Below, one piece after another: positions 47,227-55,770 of a stretch of 64,000 nt of DNA. A program made the translations under genes and the position numbers. How positions within the stretch are numbered: the stretch's first letter is position 1; each line of letters opens with the position of its first letter. The notes below the pieces were generated by a model. The model ran no database searches, was not told the origin of the DNA, and was given only the letters and a program-made list of their open reading frames with translations. The stretch is from Streptomyces cavernicola (GTDB taxonomy: Bacteria > Actinomycetota > Actinomycetes > Streptomycetales > Streptomycetaceae), in assembly GCF_029968035.1 (NCBI RefSeq), contig NZ_JASCIQ010000039.1:18211-82210 (forward strand), given 5' to 3'.

Positions 47227-49548
47227 CTACCTCTCCTGCACCACGACCCCCTGCGGCCGCACCGGCAGCCGGTTGATCGGGCGGCCCGTGGCCGCGCGGA
47301 TCGCGCCCGCCACCGCCGCCGGGGACGTGACCACCGGGACCGCCGACACCGCCTTCGCGCCGAAGGGGGCGACCACGTCGCGTTCCTCGACCAGCTTCAC
47401 GATGCGGATGTCGGGGGCGTCGAGGGCCGTCGGCAGGGCGTAGCCCGTCAGGTCGGGGTGGCGGATCAGGCCCTTCGGGGTGCGCAGGTTCTCCGTCAGG
47501 GCCGCGCCGACTCCCTGTGTGGCTCCGGCCTCGATACGGGCCCTGAGCTGGGCCGGGTTGAGGACCCGGCCGACGTCCTGGGCGACGGCCAGCTCGACGA
47601 CGCGCACCGAGCCCATCTCCACGTCCACGTCGACCACCGCGCGGATCGCGCAGAAGGCGAGGCCCACGAACGCGTCGCCCTGGCCGGTGTCGTCGAGCGG
47701 TTCGGTGGGGTGGGGGCGGCACTGGGCGGTGGCCCAGAGCTCCTTGCCGTCCATGGCCTCGGTGACGGTGGTGGAGAGGACCCCGTCGTACGAGGTGATC
47801 TTGCCGTCGGTGATCTGGAGGAGCTCCGTGGACATGCCGAACTTGGCGGCCAGGGGCTGCAGGAGCTGGGTGCGGACCATCTTGGCGGCGCGCTCGACGG
47901 CCCCGCCGGACACCCAGGTGTGGCGGCCGCGGCAGGCGGGGCCCGCCGGGGGCTGGTCCGTGTCGACGGAGGCCACGTGGACCTCGTCGATGCCCAGGGT
48001 CTCCTGGACGATCTGCCGGGCGAGCGTGGAGAAGCCCTGGCCGGTGTCGACCGCGGCGCAGATCACCGTGGCCACGCCGTCCTGGACCTTGACGGTGGCG
48101 GTGGAGACCTCGTCCGCGCCCTCCGCGCCGAGCATGTGCACCATGCCGAGGGCGTAGCCGACGCCCCTGCGGATCGCGCCGGGCTCGCCCGCGCCCTCGG
48201 GCCCACCGGGGAGCAGCCAGTCCTCCTCGGGGGTGTCCTTCGGGAGCGGCGGAAGGTCGAAGTCCCGTACGGAGCGCAGGAGTTCAGCGACCGGGGCCGG
48301 GCAGGTGACGGTCTGGCCCGTGGGCAGGATGTCGCCCGTCGCGAGGACGTTGCGCAGGCGCAGCTCGGCCGGGTCGACGCCCAGCTTCCCGGCCAGCTTG
48401 TCCATCTGCGCCTCGTAGGCCGAACACACCTGCATCGCGCCCTCGCCGCGCACATGGCCGGAGGGCGGGTTGTTCGTACGGACCGCCCAGCCCTCGATGA
48501 AGGCGTGCGGGACGACGTACGGGCCGCAGGCGAAGGAGACCGCGGCGGCGAGGGACTCGGAGGAGGCGTCCGCGTACGCGCCCGCGTCGAGGAGGATCTG
48601 CGCCTCGACCTTGACGAGGCGGCCCTCGGCGTCGGCGTGGTGGCGGTAGCGGAGCAGCGTGGGGTGGCGGTGGGCGTGGCCGAGGAAGGACTCCTCGCGG
48701 GTCGCCGTGAGCTTGACCGGGCAGCCGGTCTTCAACGCGAGGAGTCCGAGCGGGAGTTGGAAGCCGGGGTCCTCGCGGTCGGCGGTCGCCCCTGGCACGC
48801 CGGTGACGACGACCTTCACGCGGTCCGGGTCCAGGCCGTAGCAGGCGGCGGCCAGGTCGCGGTCGGCGTGCGGGTCGGTGGAGGCGACGTACAGCTCCAC
48901 GCCGCCGTCGGGCCGCGGCACCGCGAGGCCCGCCTCGGCGCCGATGGGTGCGGGGTCCTGGCGGCCGATGCGGTAGAGGCCCTCCACGACGATGTCGCCC
49001 GTGATCTCCGGGTCGCCGTAGCTGAGCGGGATGTGGCGGATCAGGTTGCCGTCGGGGTGCAGGGGTTCGGCGGCGAAGGCCTGCTCCGGGTCGGTGATCG
49101 GCTCCAGGACCTCGTACTCGACCTGGATCGCGGCGGCGGCCATCCGGGCCGTGTCGGGGTGGTCGGCGGCCACGGCGGCGATGGGCTCGCCGTGGTGGCG
49201 GACCACGTGTGCGGCGAACACGGGGCGGTCGTGGACCCGGCGGCCGTGCCCGGCGTCCCCGGGGATGTCGTCGGCGGTGACCACGGCCCGTACGCCGGGC
49301 ATCGCGGCGGCCTCCGAGGTGTCCACGGAGACGATGCGGGCGTGCGGGTGCGGGGAGCGGAGCAGCGCGGCCCACAGCAGGCCCTCGGCCCACAGGTCGG
49401 AGGCGTAGGGGTACGTGCCCTCCGTCTTGGCCTGCGCGTCGGCGGGCTGCAGCGACGCGCCCAGGCCGTGCGCGGGCTTGGGCACTTCGGCGGGAGGCGT
49501 GGCGCTGACGGCGGGGGTGGTCGCCGTGGCGGCCGCTTCGTTGCTCAC
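47227..49548 (-). CDS. Molybdenum hydroxylase, large molybdopterin-binding subunit
   Basis: A 773-residue xanthine-dehydrogenase-family catalytic subunit. The two aldehyde oxidase/xanthine dehydrogenase domains begin with S-P-H-P-H-A-R-I-V-S-V-D and G-E-P-I-A-A-V-A-A. The molybdopterin part follows (A-V-D-T-G-Q-G-F-S-T; R-L-Q type Q-G-V-G-A-A-L-T-E-N near the end with the putative catalytic Glu). The usual G-G-x-F-G-x-K motif is not obvious; the matching place reads G-A-T-A-D-R-E-D-P-G-F-Q. The GTG at 49548 overlaps the previous stop by 4 bp and follows GGAGG. The substrate, a purine, aldehyde or other heterocycle, is not determinable. Confidence 0.9.
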   Translation of the reverse strand: MSNEAAATATTPAVSATPPAEVPKPAHGLGASLQPADAQAKTEGTYPYASDLWAEGLLWAALLRSPHPHARIVSVDTSEAAAMPGVRAVVTADDIPGDAGHGRRVHDRPVFAAHVVRHHGEPIAAVAADHPDTARMAAAAIQVEYEVLEPITDPEQAFAAEPLHPDGNLIRHIPLSYGDPEITGDIVVEGLYRIGRQDPAPIGAEAGLAVPRPDGGVELYVASTDPHADRDLAAACYGLDPDRVKVVVTGVPGATADREDPGFQLPLGLLALKTGCPVKLTATREESFLGHAHRHPTLLRYRHHADAEGRLVKVEAQILLDAGAYADASSESLAAAVSFACGPYVVPHAFIEGWAVRTNNPPSGHVRGEGAMQVCSAYEAQMDKLAGKLGVDPAELRLRNVLATGDILPTGQTVTCPAPVAELLRSVRDFDLPPLPKDTPEEDWLLPGGPEGAGEPGAIRRGVGYALGMVHMLGAEGADEVSTATVKVQDGVATVICAAVDTGQGFSTLARQIVQETLGIDEVHVASVDTDQPPAGPACRGRHTWVSGGAVERAAKMVRTQLLQPLAAKFGMSTELLQITDGKITSYDGVLSTTVTEAMDGKELWATAQCRPHPTEPLDDTGQGDAFVGLAFCAIRAVVDVDVEMGSVRVVELAVAQDVGRVLNPAQLRARIEAGATQGVGAALTENLRTPKGLIRHPDLTGYALPTALDAPDIRIVKLVEERDVVAPFGAKAVSAVPVVTSPAAVAGAIRAATGRPINRLPVRPQGVVVQER

Positions 49549-51569
49549 GCCGGTCCTCCGTCCTGCGGGGCGTGGTGCGGGAACTGCGGGTCGTACTGCG
49601 GGTCGTACTGGGGGTTGGCGCCGCCGGCGCCGGGCGGGGCCTGCTGCGGGATCCGGGCGCCGGCCTCGGCGTCCGTCGACTCGGCGTTCCCGTCGGCGAG
49701 TTCGCTCCCGGTCGCTGCTTCCGCCGCCGCGGAGGTGCGGCGTTCGGCGACGACCTCGCGTACGGCGTCGAGCACGCCGCGGTAGCCGGAGCAGCGGCAG
49801 AGGTTGCCGCAGAGCGCCTGCCGGGTCTCGCGCTCGCTGGGGTCCGGGTTGCCTTCGAGCAGGTCGTGCACGGTCATCGCCATGCCCGGCACGCAGAAGC
49901 CGCACTGCACGGCGCTGCCGCAGGCCAACGCCCGCTGTACGTCGGATGGTCGGCCGTTCTCGGCGAGCCCCTCGACCGTGCGGACCTCGCTGCCCGCGGT
50001 GGTCGCTGCGGGCACCAGGCAGGACGCGACGAGCCGCCCGTCCACCTGCACCGCGCACGCCCCGCACTCGCCCTGCGAGCAGCCGTCCTTGGCCCCGGCG
50101 AGCCCGAGCCGCTCGCGCAGCACGTAGAGCAGCGACTCCCCGATCCACGCGTCGGTGACGGGCCGGTCGACTCCGTTCACCCGCAGCACGTACGCGGCGA
50201 GCGGATGCTCGTCGTGCGGCACGGCGGGCTGTTCCTGCACGTTGCTCACGGCGGCGGCCTGCTGGGGCGCCGGGTCCAGCTCGGGCTCGGCCTCCTGTAC
50301 GGGGGCGGGCTCGGGTACGGATTCGGGCTCGGCCTCGGATTCAGCCGCAGCCTCGGCCTCCTCGGCGGGCTCCGGCTCCGGCTCGGCGTCAAGCTCGGGC
50401 TCGGGTTCGGGCTCGGGCTCGGGCTCGGGTTCGGGTTCGACCTCAGCGTCCGCCTCGGGTTCGACCTCAGCGTCTGCCTCGGGTTCGACCTCGACCTCAG
50501 GCTCGGGTTCGACCTCGGGTTCAGCCTCGGGCTCGGGCTCGGGCTCGACGGCCGGAGCCTCGGCCAACTCACCCTCGGCAGACGTGACTTCGACGGCGCG
50601 CCCCTCCTGCTCGCGCGGCACGTCCCGGATGATCCCGAGCGCAGCGGTCACCTCGGCCGGGGACTCCTCGGGAACAACGCGCTCCGCCTGCTCGACCACC
50701 GGCTCGGGCGCGACCACCGGCTCCAGCTCGGGCTCCGGCCCCTGCTCGGGCACGCTCGCCCAGGGCGCGGCCGCACCGCCTGGCAGGGTCGCCGGGGCGT
50801 CCCCGCCCCACTGCTCGATCAGCGAGGACTGCGTGAACTCCCCCGACTCGTCCGGGAGTTCACCCTGCGCGAGCGGGATCGACCACTGTCCCGTGACGTT
50901 CGCCTGCCCGGCCGCCGGGTCCGCGTACGCGGCGGCGTCCTGCGGGGCGTACCCGGTGAAGCCCTGCGCCTCGTAGGCCTCCTGCGGATATCCGGCCGGG
51001 GCGTGCGGGGCGTACGCGGAGGGGTCCTGGTAGGCCGCGGAGTCCTGGTAGGCCGCGGCCTCCTGCCCCGCGTACCCGCCGAAGTCGCCCTGCCCGTACG
51101 GGTCCTGGCCGTACGGGTCCTGGCCGTACTGCGCCTGGCTGTACTGGCTCTGGCTGTACTGGTCCTGGCCGTACTCGCCGCCCTGGCCGTACGGGTCGGA
51201 CGCGTACGGGTCGTGCGCGTAGCCGCTCTGGCCGTAGTCGGGGGCCGGGGGCTGCGGGGCGTTGGGCTCGGGCCAGCTCACCGCTTCGGGGGCGGGGGGG
51301 GCGGCGCCCATCGTGGGGACGACGAACGCGCTGGTCGCGGCCGGGTCGGTGGCCGCGCCGCCGGTCACGGAGATCTGCGGCGGCGGGTAACCGCCGGGTG
51401 CGGCGAGCGGCGTGGTCGAGCCGCTCTCCTCGAAGTCGGCGAGGCCGAACCCCTCCGGGATCTGTACGAACGCCGTGGCGTCGGCGTCGTACTCGCCCTG
51501 TGGAGTGGGCTGCCAGCCACCGCCGTTGTTGTCGACACCGCCCCCGGTGTTGCCATTGGTGTCGCTCAC
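49545..51569 (-). CDS. Molybdenum hydroxylase, 2Fe-2S subunit with a long disordered extension
   Basis: A 674-residue protein whose functional domain is only residues about 450-605: a plant-type ferredoxin with C-S-Q-G-E-C-G-A-C-A and a second cluster domain Q-C-G-F-C-V-P-G-M and C-G-N-L-C-R-C-S-G-Y. Normal small subunits are about 160 residues. The N-terminal 450 residues are Gly/Gln/Tyr-rich (Y-G-Q-D-Q-Y-S-Q) then very acidic and proline-rich, with E-P-E-P-E-V-E runs (about residues 330-430). A further 70-residue P/Q-rich tail follows. The GTG at 51569 overlaps the FAD gene by 4 bp, so the extension belongs to the operon and is not an annotation artefact. Confidence 0.88.
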   Translation of the reverse strand: MSDTNGNTGGGVDNNGGGWQPTPQGEYDADATAFVQIPEGFGLADFEESGSTTPLAAPGGYPPPQISVTGGAATDPAATSAFVVPTMGAAPPAPEAVSWPEPNAPQPPAPDYGQSGYAHDPYASDPYGQGGEYGQDQYSQSQYSQAQYGQDPYGQDPYGQGDFGGYAGQEAAAYQDSAAYQDPSAYAPHAPAGYPQEAYEAQGFTGYAPQDAAAYADPAAGQANVTGQWSIPLAQGELPDESGEFTQSSLIEQWGGDAPATLPGGAAAPWASVPEQGPEPELEPVVAPEPVVEQAERVVPEESPAEVTAALGIIRDVPREQEGRAVEVTSAEGELAEAPAVEPEPEPEAEPEVEPEPEVEVEPEADAEVEPEADAEVEPEPEPEPEPEPEPELDAEPEPEPAEEAEAAAESEAEPESVPEPAPVQEAEPELDPAPQQAAAVSNVQEQPAVPHDEHPLAAYVLRVNGVDRPVTDAWIGESLLYVLRERLGLAGAKDGCSQGECGACAVQVDGRLVASCLVPAATTAGSEVRTVEGLAENGRPSDVQRALACGSAVQCGFCVPGMAMTVHDLLEGNPDPSERETRQALCGNLCRCSGYRGVLDAVREVVAERRTSAAAEAATGSELADGNAESTDAEAGARIPQQAPPGAGGANPQYDPQYDPQFPHHAPQDGGPA

Positions 51570-52471
51570 GACAGCGCCCTCCCCAAGGCTCGTCGGGCCA
51601 GCACGGCGACGGTGCGCCGCAGATGCAGTACGGCGGGCGGCAGCTGCTCCTGGGTGCCGTCCGGTGCCTGGTCGGGAATGCAGGCGGCGGCGACGTAGTC
51701 GCCGAAGGCGTGCAGCGCCTGCGGGTCGAGGGCGCGTTCGGCGTCCCAGTCGATGAGCGACGCCACCCAGTTCTCGGCGTCCAGGGGGCGCAGCGGCATC
51801 GGCGCGATGGCGCCGACCGCGCAGCGCACGCCGCGCCTCGCCGGGTCGAGGACGAGGGCGACGGAGGCGGTGGCGCGGCCGGGGCCGGTGCGCCCGGTGG
51901 CCTTGAGGAAGACCTGCGGGGCATGCAGGAGCGGCACGCGGACGAAGCCGATCAGCTCGCCGGCACGCAGCATGTCCATCCCCGCGAGGAGGTGTGACAC
52001 GGGCACTTCGCGGCGGGCGCCGCCGGGCCCGGCGATGACCAACGTGGCTTCGAGCGCGGCGAGTACGGGCAGTGAGTCGCCGGTCGGCGCGGCCGAGGCG
52101 ATGTTGCCGCCGAGCGTGCCGGCGTTGCGCACGGTGGGCGGTCCCGCGGCGCGGGCGGCGGCGGCGAGCGCGGGGATGAGCGCGGCGAAGTCGGGGCGGC
52201 CCATGCGGGCGTGCGTGAGTCCGGCGCCGAGCAGGGCGTGCCCGTCCTGGTACTGCCAGCCGCGGATCTCGCTGATCCGGCCGAGGCCCACGAGGGCGGC
52301 GGGCCTGAGGAGTCCCGAGTTGACCGAGGCCATCAGATCGGTGCCGCCGGCCACGGGCACGGCGGCGGGCATGGCGGCGAGTGCCGCCACCGCCTCGTCC
52401 AGCGTGGCAGGCAACTTCACCGCATGTGCAGCCTGTGCCGCCTGCGGCGGCTGCGGTGCGTGCGTGGTCAA
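51566..52471 (-). CDS. Molybdenum hydroxylase, FAD-binding subunit
   Basis: A 301-residue CoxM-type flavin subunit. V-P-V-A-G-G-T-D-L-M-A-S-V-N is the FAD loop, and G-P-P-T-V-R-N-A-G-T-L-G-G-N-I-A-S-A-A-P the second binding motif. It is the first gene of the three-subunit operon; the next start overlaps its stop (GTGA). Two TTG starts are possible: 52471, preceded by GTAGGGAAGGGG, and 52501; the first is preferred. It moves electrons from the iron-sulfur subunit to NAD+ or another acceptor. Confidence 0.85.
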   Translation of the reverse strand: MTTHAPQPPQAAQAAHAVKLPATLDEAVAALAAMPAAVPVAGGTDLMASVNSGLLRPAALVGLGRISEIRGWQYQDGHALLGAGLTHARMGRPDFAALIPALAAAARAAGPPTVRNAGTLGGNIASAAPTGDSLPVLAALEATLVIAGPGGARREVPVSHLLAGMDMLRAGELIGFVRVPLLHAPQVFLKATGRTGPGRATASVALVLDPARRGVRCAVGAIAPMPLRPLDAENWVASLIDWDAERALDPQALHAFGDYVAAACIPDQAPDGTQEQLPPAVLHLRRTVAVLARRALGRALS

Positions 52472-52795
52472 ACCGGCTGCCCCTTCCCTACGACCGAGCA
52501 AGTGAGCCAGGGTGTGCCTACTGCGCCGTACGGTACGTGCTCACAGGCCGGACGTGGCAACTCTGGCACATCTTCCGGGCCCGCCGACGCGGGGGTCCGC
52601 TAGGAGTGCTTCCTCCCCTGTCAGGGAGTACGTCCGCTTTCCCATGTCCTCACCGCTTGGTGCTTGTTGCCGCCGTTCGACGACGCTTGCACGGTTGTTC
52701 CCCGCACGTTTTCCGACAGCGTCTCCGACGGCGTTCTTCGCGGGCACCCACGCTCCCAGGGCCGCACCCCCGGGGCGTGCGGGTCACCGGCGGCC
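52472..52795. other. Intergenic region, 324 bp, promoter of the molybdenum-hydroxylase operon
   Basis: Separates the GH20 gene end from the FAD subunit start. It contains short open frames in several directions but none with codon bias or a start context worth calling. I see no clear promoter hexamers. Confidence 0.5.
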
Positions 52796-54436
52796 TCACA
52801 CGTTCGGGGGCGCTCCCTCGATCGGGCGTCCGAGCACACCGGGGCGCCGCTGCCGAGGGTGAGGTCCGGAGGGTGGCCGGTAGTCGACGCCGAGAGCGTC
52901 AAGTCGGGCCAGGTGGGCGGTCATTCGGCGCTCGAAGTCCGCGAAGTCGCGCTCGGCGGCGGGCGGCAGGGTGCTCCAGGCGACCTCGGCGAAGGCGACG
53001 AGACGCGGAAAGACCTGGTAGTCGACGCGTTCCCGGCTGTCCATCACCTCGGTCCACACGTTGGCCTGGGCGCCGAGCACGTGCCGGGCCTGTTCGGCGG
53101 TGAGCTGCGGCGGTACGGGCTCGAAGCGGTAGACGTCCTCCAGGGTGCGGACGTACCCGATGGGCATGGGCTCGTCCTCGCCGGCGTGCTGCCGGTGGTC
53201 CAGGTAGACCTGCTGCTCGGGGCACATGACGACGTCGTGGCCGGCCTGGGCGGCGGCGATGCCGCCCGCGTAGCCGCGCCAGGAGGAGACGGCCGCGCCG
53301 GGCGCGAGGCCGCCCTCCAGGATCTCGTCCCAGCCGATGAGGCGGCGGCCGCGTGCGCTGAGCCAGCCGTCGAAGTGCCGGATGAACCAGGACTGCAGCT
53401 CGTCCTCGCCGGCGAGCCCGAGCTCCTTGATGCGGGCCTGCGCGGCGGGCGACTGCTTCCACTGGTCCTTGGGGCACTCGTCGCCGCCGATGTGTACGAA
53501 CGGCGAGACGTCGGCGGGGAAGAGTGCGAGGACTTCCTCCAGGACCCCTTCGTAGAACCGGAGTACGGCTTCGGTGGGGGCGAGGACGTTGGGGGTGACG
53601 CCCCAGGTGTCCCAGACGCCGAGGGCGGCGGTGTCGACGACGTCGGTGTTGCCGAGCTGCGGGTAGGCGGCGATGGCGGCCTGCGAGTGGCCGGGGACGT
53701 CGATCTCGGGGACGACGCGGATGTGCCGCTCGCGGGCGTACGCGACGATCTCGCGAATGTCGCCCTGGGTGTAGAACCCGCCGTGCGGCTTGTCCTCCCA
53801 GAGCGGTGAGGCGCGGTGCCCGTACTTGGTGCGCGGGCGCCAGGAGCCGACCTCGGTGAGCCGCGGGTGGCGCTCGATCTCGATGCGCCAGCCCTGGTCG
53901 TCGGTGAGGTGGAAGTGGAAGACGTTCAGCTTGTGCGCGGCGAGCAGGTCGAGTTGGCGCAGCACGTCGTCCTTGGGCCGGAAGTGCCGGGCGACGTCGA
54001 GCATCATGCCGCGCCAGCCGAAGCGGGGCGCGTCCTCGACGACGCAGCCGGGCAGGGTCCAGCGGCGGTCCGGGTCGAGGGGGGCGCGGCGGAAGGCCTC
54101 GGGGCCGAGGAGTTGACGCAGTGTCTGGGCGGCCCAGAAGACGCCGGCCGCGTCGGCGCCGGTGAGGGTGACGGCGCCGGCGTCGATGTGGAGGCGGTGG
54201 GCTTCGGGTACGTGCCCGAGTTCCGCGGGCGCGACCCTGAGGCGGATCACGGAGGTGCCGCGGGGGGTCGCGGGGGCGAGGGGGAGTGCGGTGGCGGCAC
54301 CGAGCGTGGCGCGCAGCCAGCGCGCGGTGCGTTCGGTGCCGGGTGCCGCGTCGATGACGGTCGACTCGTCGAGGACGAAGGCGTCGCTCGTACGACGGGT
54401 GCCGGCGGGGGCGGGGATGAGGTCCGCGAGTGTCAT
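52796..54436 (-). CDS. GH20 beta-N-acetylhexosaminidase, no signal peptide
   Basis: A 546-residue glycoside hydrolase of family 20. The family-defining G-G-D-E dyad (I-G-G-D-E-C-P near residue 318) supplies the polarising Asp and acid Glu. F-H-F-H-L-T-D-D-Q-G-W-R, then V-P-E-I-D-V-P-G-H, then W-x-E near the end (V-W-T-E) complete the active site. The first 130 residues form the usual non-catalytic domain. There is no signal peptide, so it acts in the cytoplasm on imported chitobiose- or GlcNAc-type substrates, fitting the GlcNAc uptake genes in the same region. Confidence 0.93.
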   Translation of the reverse strand: MTLADLIPAPAGTRRTSDAFVLDESTVIDAAPGTERTARWLRATLGAATALPLAPATPRGTSVIRLRVAPAELGHVPEAHRLHIDAGAVTLTGADAAGVFWAAQTLRQLLGPEAFRRAPLDPDRRWTLPGCVVEDAPRFGWRGMMLDVARHFRPKDDVLRQLDLLAAHKLNVFHFHLTDDQGWRIEIERHPRLTEVGSWRPRTKYGHRASPLWEDKPHGGFYTQGDIREIVAYARERHIRVVPEIDVPGHSQAAIAAYPQLGNTDVVDTAALGVWDTWGVTPNVLAPTEAVLRFYEGVLEEVLALFPADVSPFVHIGGDECPKDQWKQSPAAQARIKELGLAGEDELQSWFIRHFDGWLSARGRRLIGWDEILEGGLAPGAAVSSWRGYAGGIAAAQAGHDVVMCPEQQVYLDHRQHAGEDEPMPIGYVRTLEDVYRFEPVPPQLTAEQARHVLGAQANVWTEVMDSRERVDYQVFPRLVAFAEVAWSTLPPAAERDFADFERRMTAHLARLDALGVDYRPPSGPHPRQRRPGVLGRPIEGAPPNV

Positions 54437-54466
54437 GCGGTCCTGCGTAGCACGGTTCAGCGGCCC

Positions 54467-54545
54467 TCGTCCGGGGCTCGGGAACCTGGGGCTGCCGCCC
54501 CAGACCCCGCTCCCTCTTCGGCCAGTGGCCTCGCCGAGGACAGGC
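54467..54545. repeat. Fragment of the intergenic repeat family
   Basis: CCGGGGCTCGGGAACCTGGG, GCTGCCGCCCCAGACCCC and GCTCCC resemble the C-rich hairpin block of the larger repeat copies, notably copy C. The core and terminal repeats are missing, so assignment is tentative. Confidence 0.4.
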
Positions 54546-54836
54546 CTACTTCTTGTCCCCGTCCTTGTCCTTGTCGCCGCCCGCGCCCATGGACTCGTAG
54601 ATCTCCTTGCACATGGGGCAGACCGGGTACTTCTTCGGGTCGCGGCCCGGGACCCAGACCTTGCCGCAGAGTGCGACGACGGGGGTCCCGTCGAGCGCGC
54701 TCGCCATGATCTTGTCCTTCTGGACGTAGTGGGCGTAGCGCTCGTGGTCGCCGTCTCCGTGCGACACCTGCGGCGTCGGCTCTACGAGGGTCCCCGTACC
54801 TGCCCCGCGCTCGGGCTCTGGCTCAAGAGTGCTCAT
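54546..54836 (-). CDS. DUF3039 family protein
   Basis: A 96-residue actinobacterial protein. The middle has H-Y-V-Q-K-D-K-I-M-A-S-A-L-D-G-T-P-V-V-A-L-C-G-K-V-W and then P-V-C-P-M-C-K-E-I-Y, where Cys-x-x-Cys plus the earlier Cys and His look like a zinc site. The tail is highly charged (K-D-K-D-G-D-K-K). DUF3039 is near-universal in Streptomyces, with unknown function. It is upstream of GH20 on the same strand. Confidence 0.88.
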   Translation of the reverse strand: MSTLEPEPERGAGTGTLVEPTPQVSHGDGDHERYAHYVQKDKIMASALDGTPVVALCGKVWVPGRDPKKYPVCPMCKEIYESMGAGGDKDKDGDKK

Positions 54837-54900
54837 AACTGCCAAGGGTACCCAGGCGTCCGGTGTGCGGGGCAGCACCCGCACATGCCGCCGGGAACGG

Positions 54901-55506
54901 TCAGTTGAGCGACGGATCGTCCGGGTACGTGGCCACCATCGCGAGTTCGCTGCGCTGCCGTCGCAGGACCGCACGCCACAGTCGCTCGGGCGCCGGCGAG
55001 GACACGTCCCCCGGTTCCGAGTCCACGACGTACCAGGCGCCGTCGGCCAGCTCGTCCTCCAGCTGGCCCGGTCCCCAGCCCGCGTACCCGGCGAAGATGC
55101 GCAGCGAGCCGAGGGCGGCGGCGAGGAGTTCCGGCGGGGTCTCCAGGTCGACGAGGCCGATCGCGCCGTGCACCCGGCGGAAGCCCAGCGGGTCGCCGCC
55201 GCGGCGGGCGCGGGCGCCCGGCTGCGGCGCCTCGTCGCCGGGGATCACGCCGACGCCGAGCGCCGAGTCGAGGGAGACGGGTCCGCCCTGGAAGACGACG
55301 CCGGGCTCGCCGGCGAGAGCGGCCCAGCCCTCCAGGATGTCGCCGACGCCGACGGGCGTGGGACGGTTCAGGACCACGCCGAGGGAGCCCTCGTCGTCGT
55401 GGTCCAGAACGAGCACGACGGCGCGGTCGAAATTCGGGTCCGCCAGGGCCGGTGTGGCGACGAGCAGCCGCCCTGTGAGCGAGGACACCTCGGTCATGGC
55501 AGACAT
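54901..55506 (-). CDS. YqgE/AlgH family protein
   Basis: A 201-residue member of the YqgE/AlgH (DUF179) family. The start L-L-V-A-T-P-A-L-A-D-P-N-F-D-R-A-V-V is the family signature, followed by G-V-V-L-N-R-P and F-A-G-Y-A-G-W-G-P-G-Q-L-E-D-E-L. A later in-frame ATG (55497) is an alternative start. AlgH was linked to alginate regulation in Pseudomonas; its role here is not known. Monocistronic, divergent from murA. Confidence 0.9.
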   Translation of the reverse strand: MSAMTEVSSLTGRLLVATPALADPNFDRAVVLVLDHDDEGSLGVVLNRPTPVGVGDILEGWAALAGEPGVVFQGGPVSLDSALGVGVIPGDEAPQPGARARRGGDPLGFRRVHGAIGLVDLETPPELLAAALGSLRIFAGYAGWGPGQLEDELADGAWYVVDSEPGDVSSPAPERLWRAVLRRQRSELAMVATYPDDPSLN

Positions 55507-55770
55507 GATCCCGCATCTTCGCCCTCGGTGGGGAGCGGGCGGCGGTACGTGATCCGTCGCAGCTCACAGCGCAGGGATGCACACCCCGCGCACATGTCGG
55601 GGACATGTCGGGAGCATCCGATTTCGGTGACCGTATGCGCAGGAAAAGGCACGGTTCGTGTTGTGGCGAAGTCATGACGTACGAGAGCCCCCTCGGCCTT
55701 ACGGAGAGGGGGTGGGAGCCCATTACCCTGTCTCTTCGGCCCCTGCCCACCTCATCGGAACGCGAGATAG

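Noticed and set aside
47458..49785. 775-codon plus-strand open frame
   Set aside because: Antisense to the molybdenum-hydroxylase large subunit, which has family motifs; this frame has none.
47227..52501. Carbon monoxide dehydrogenase (CoxMSL) operon
   Set aside because: The order of subunits fits, but the large subunit lacks the CoxL active-site loop (A-Y-R-C-S-F-R), so only the general molybdenum-hydroxylase call is kept.
52541..52747. 68-codon minus-strand frame between the GH20 and FAD-subunit genes
   Set aside because: No start context, no domain and codon use not better than chance.
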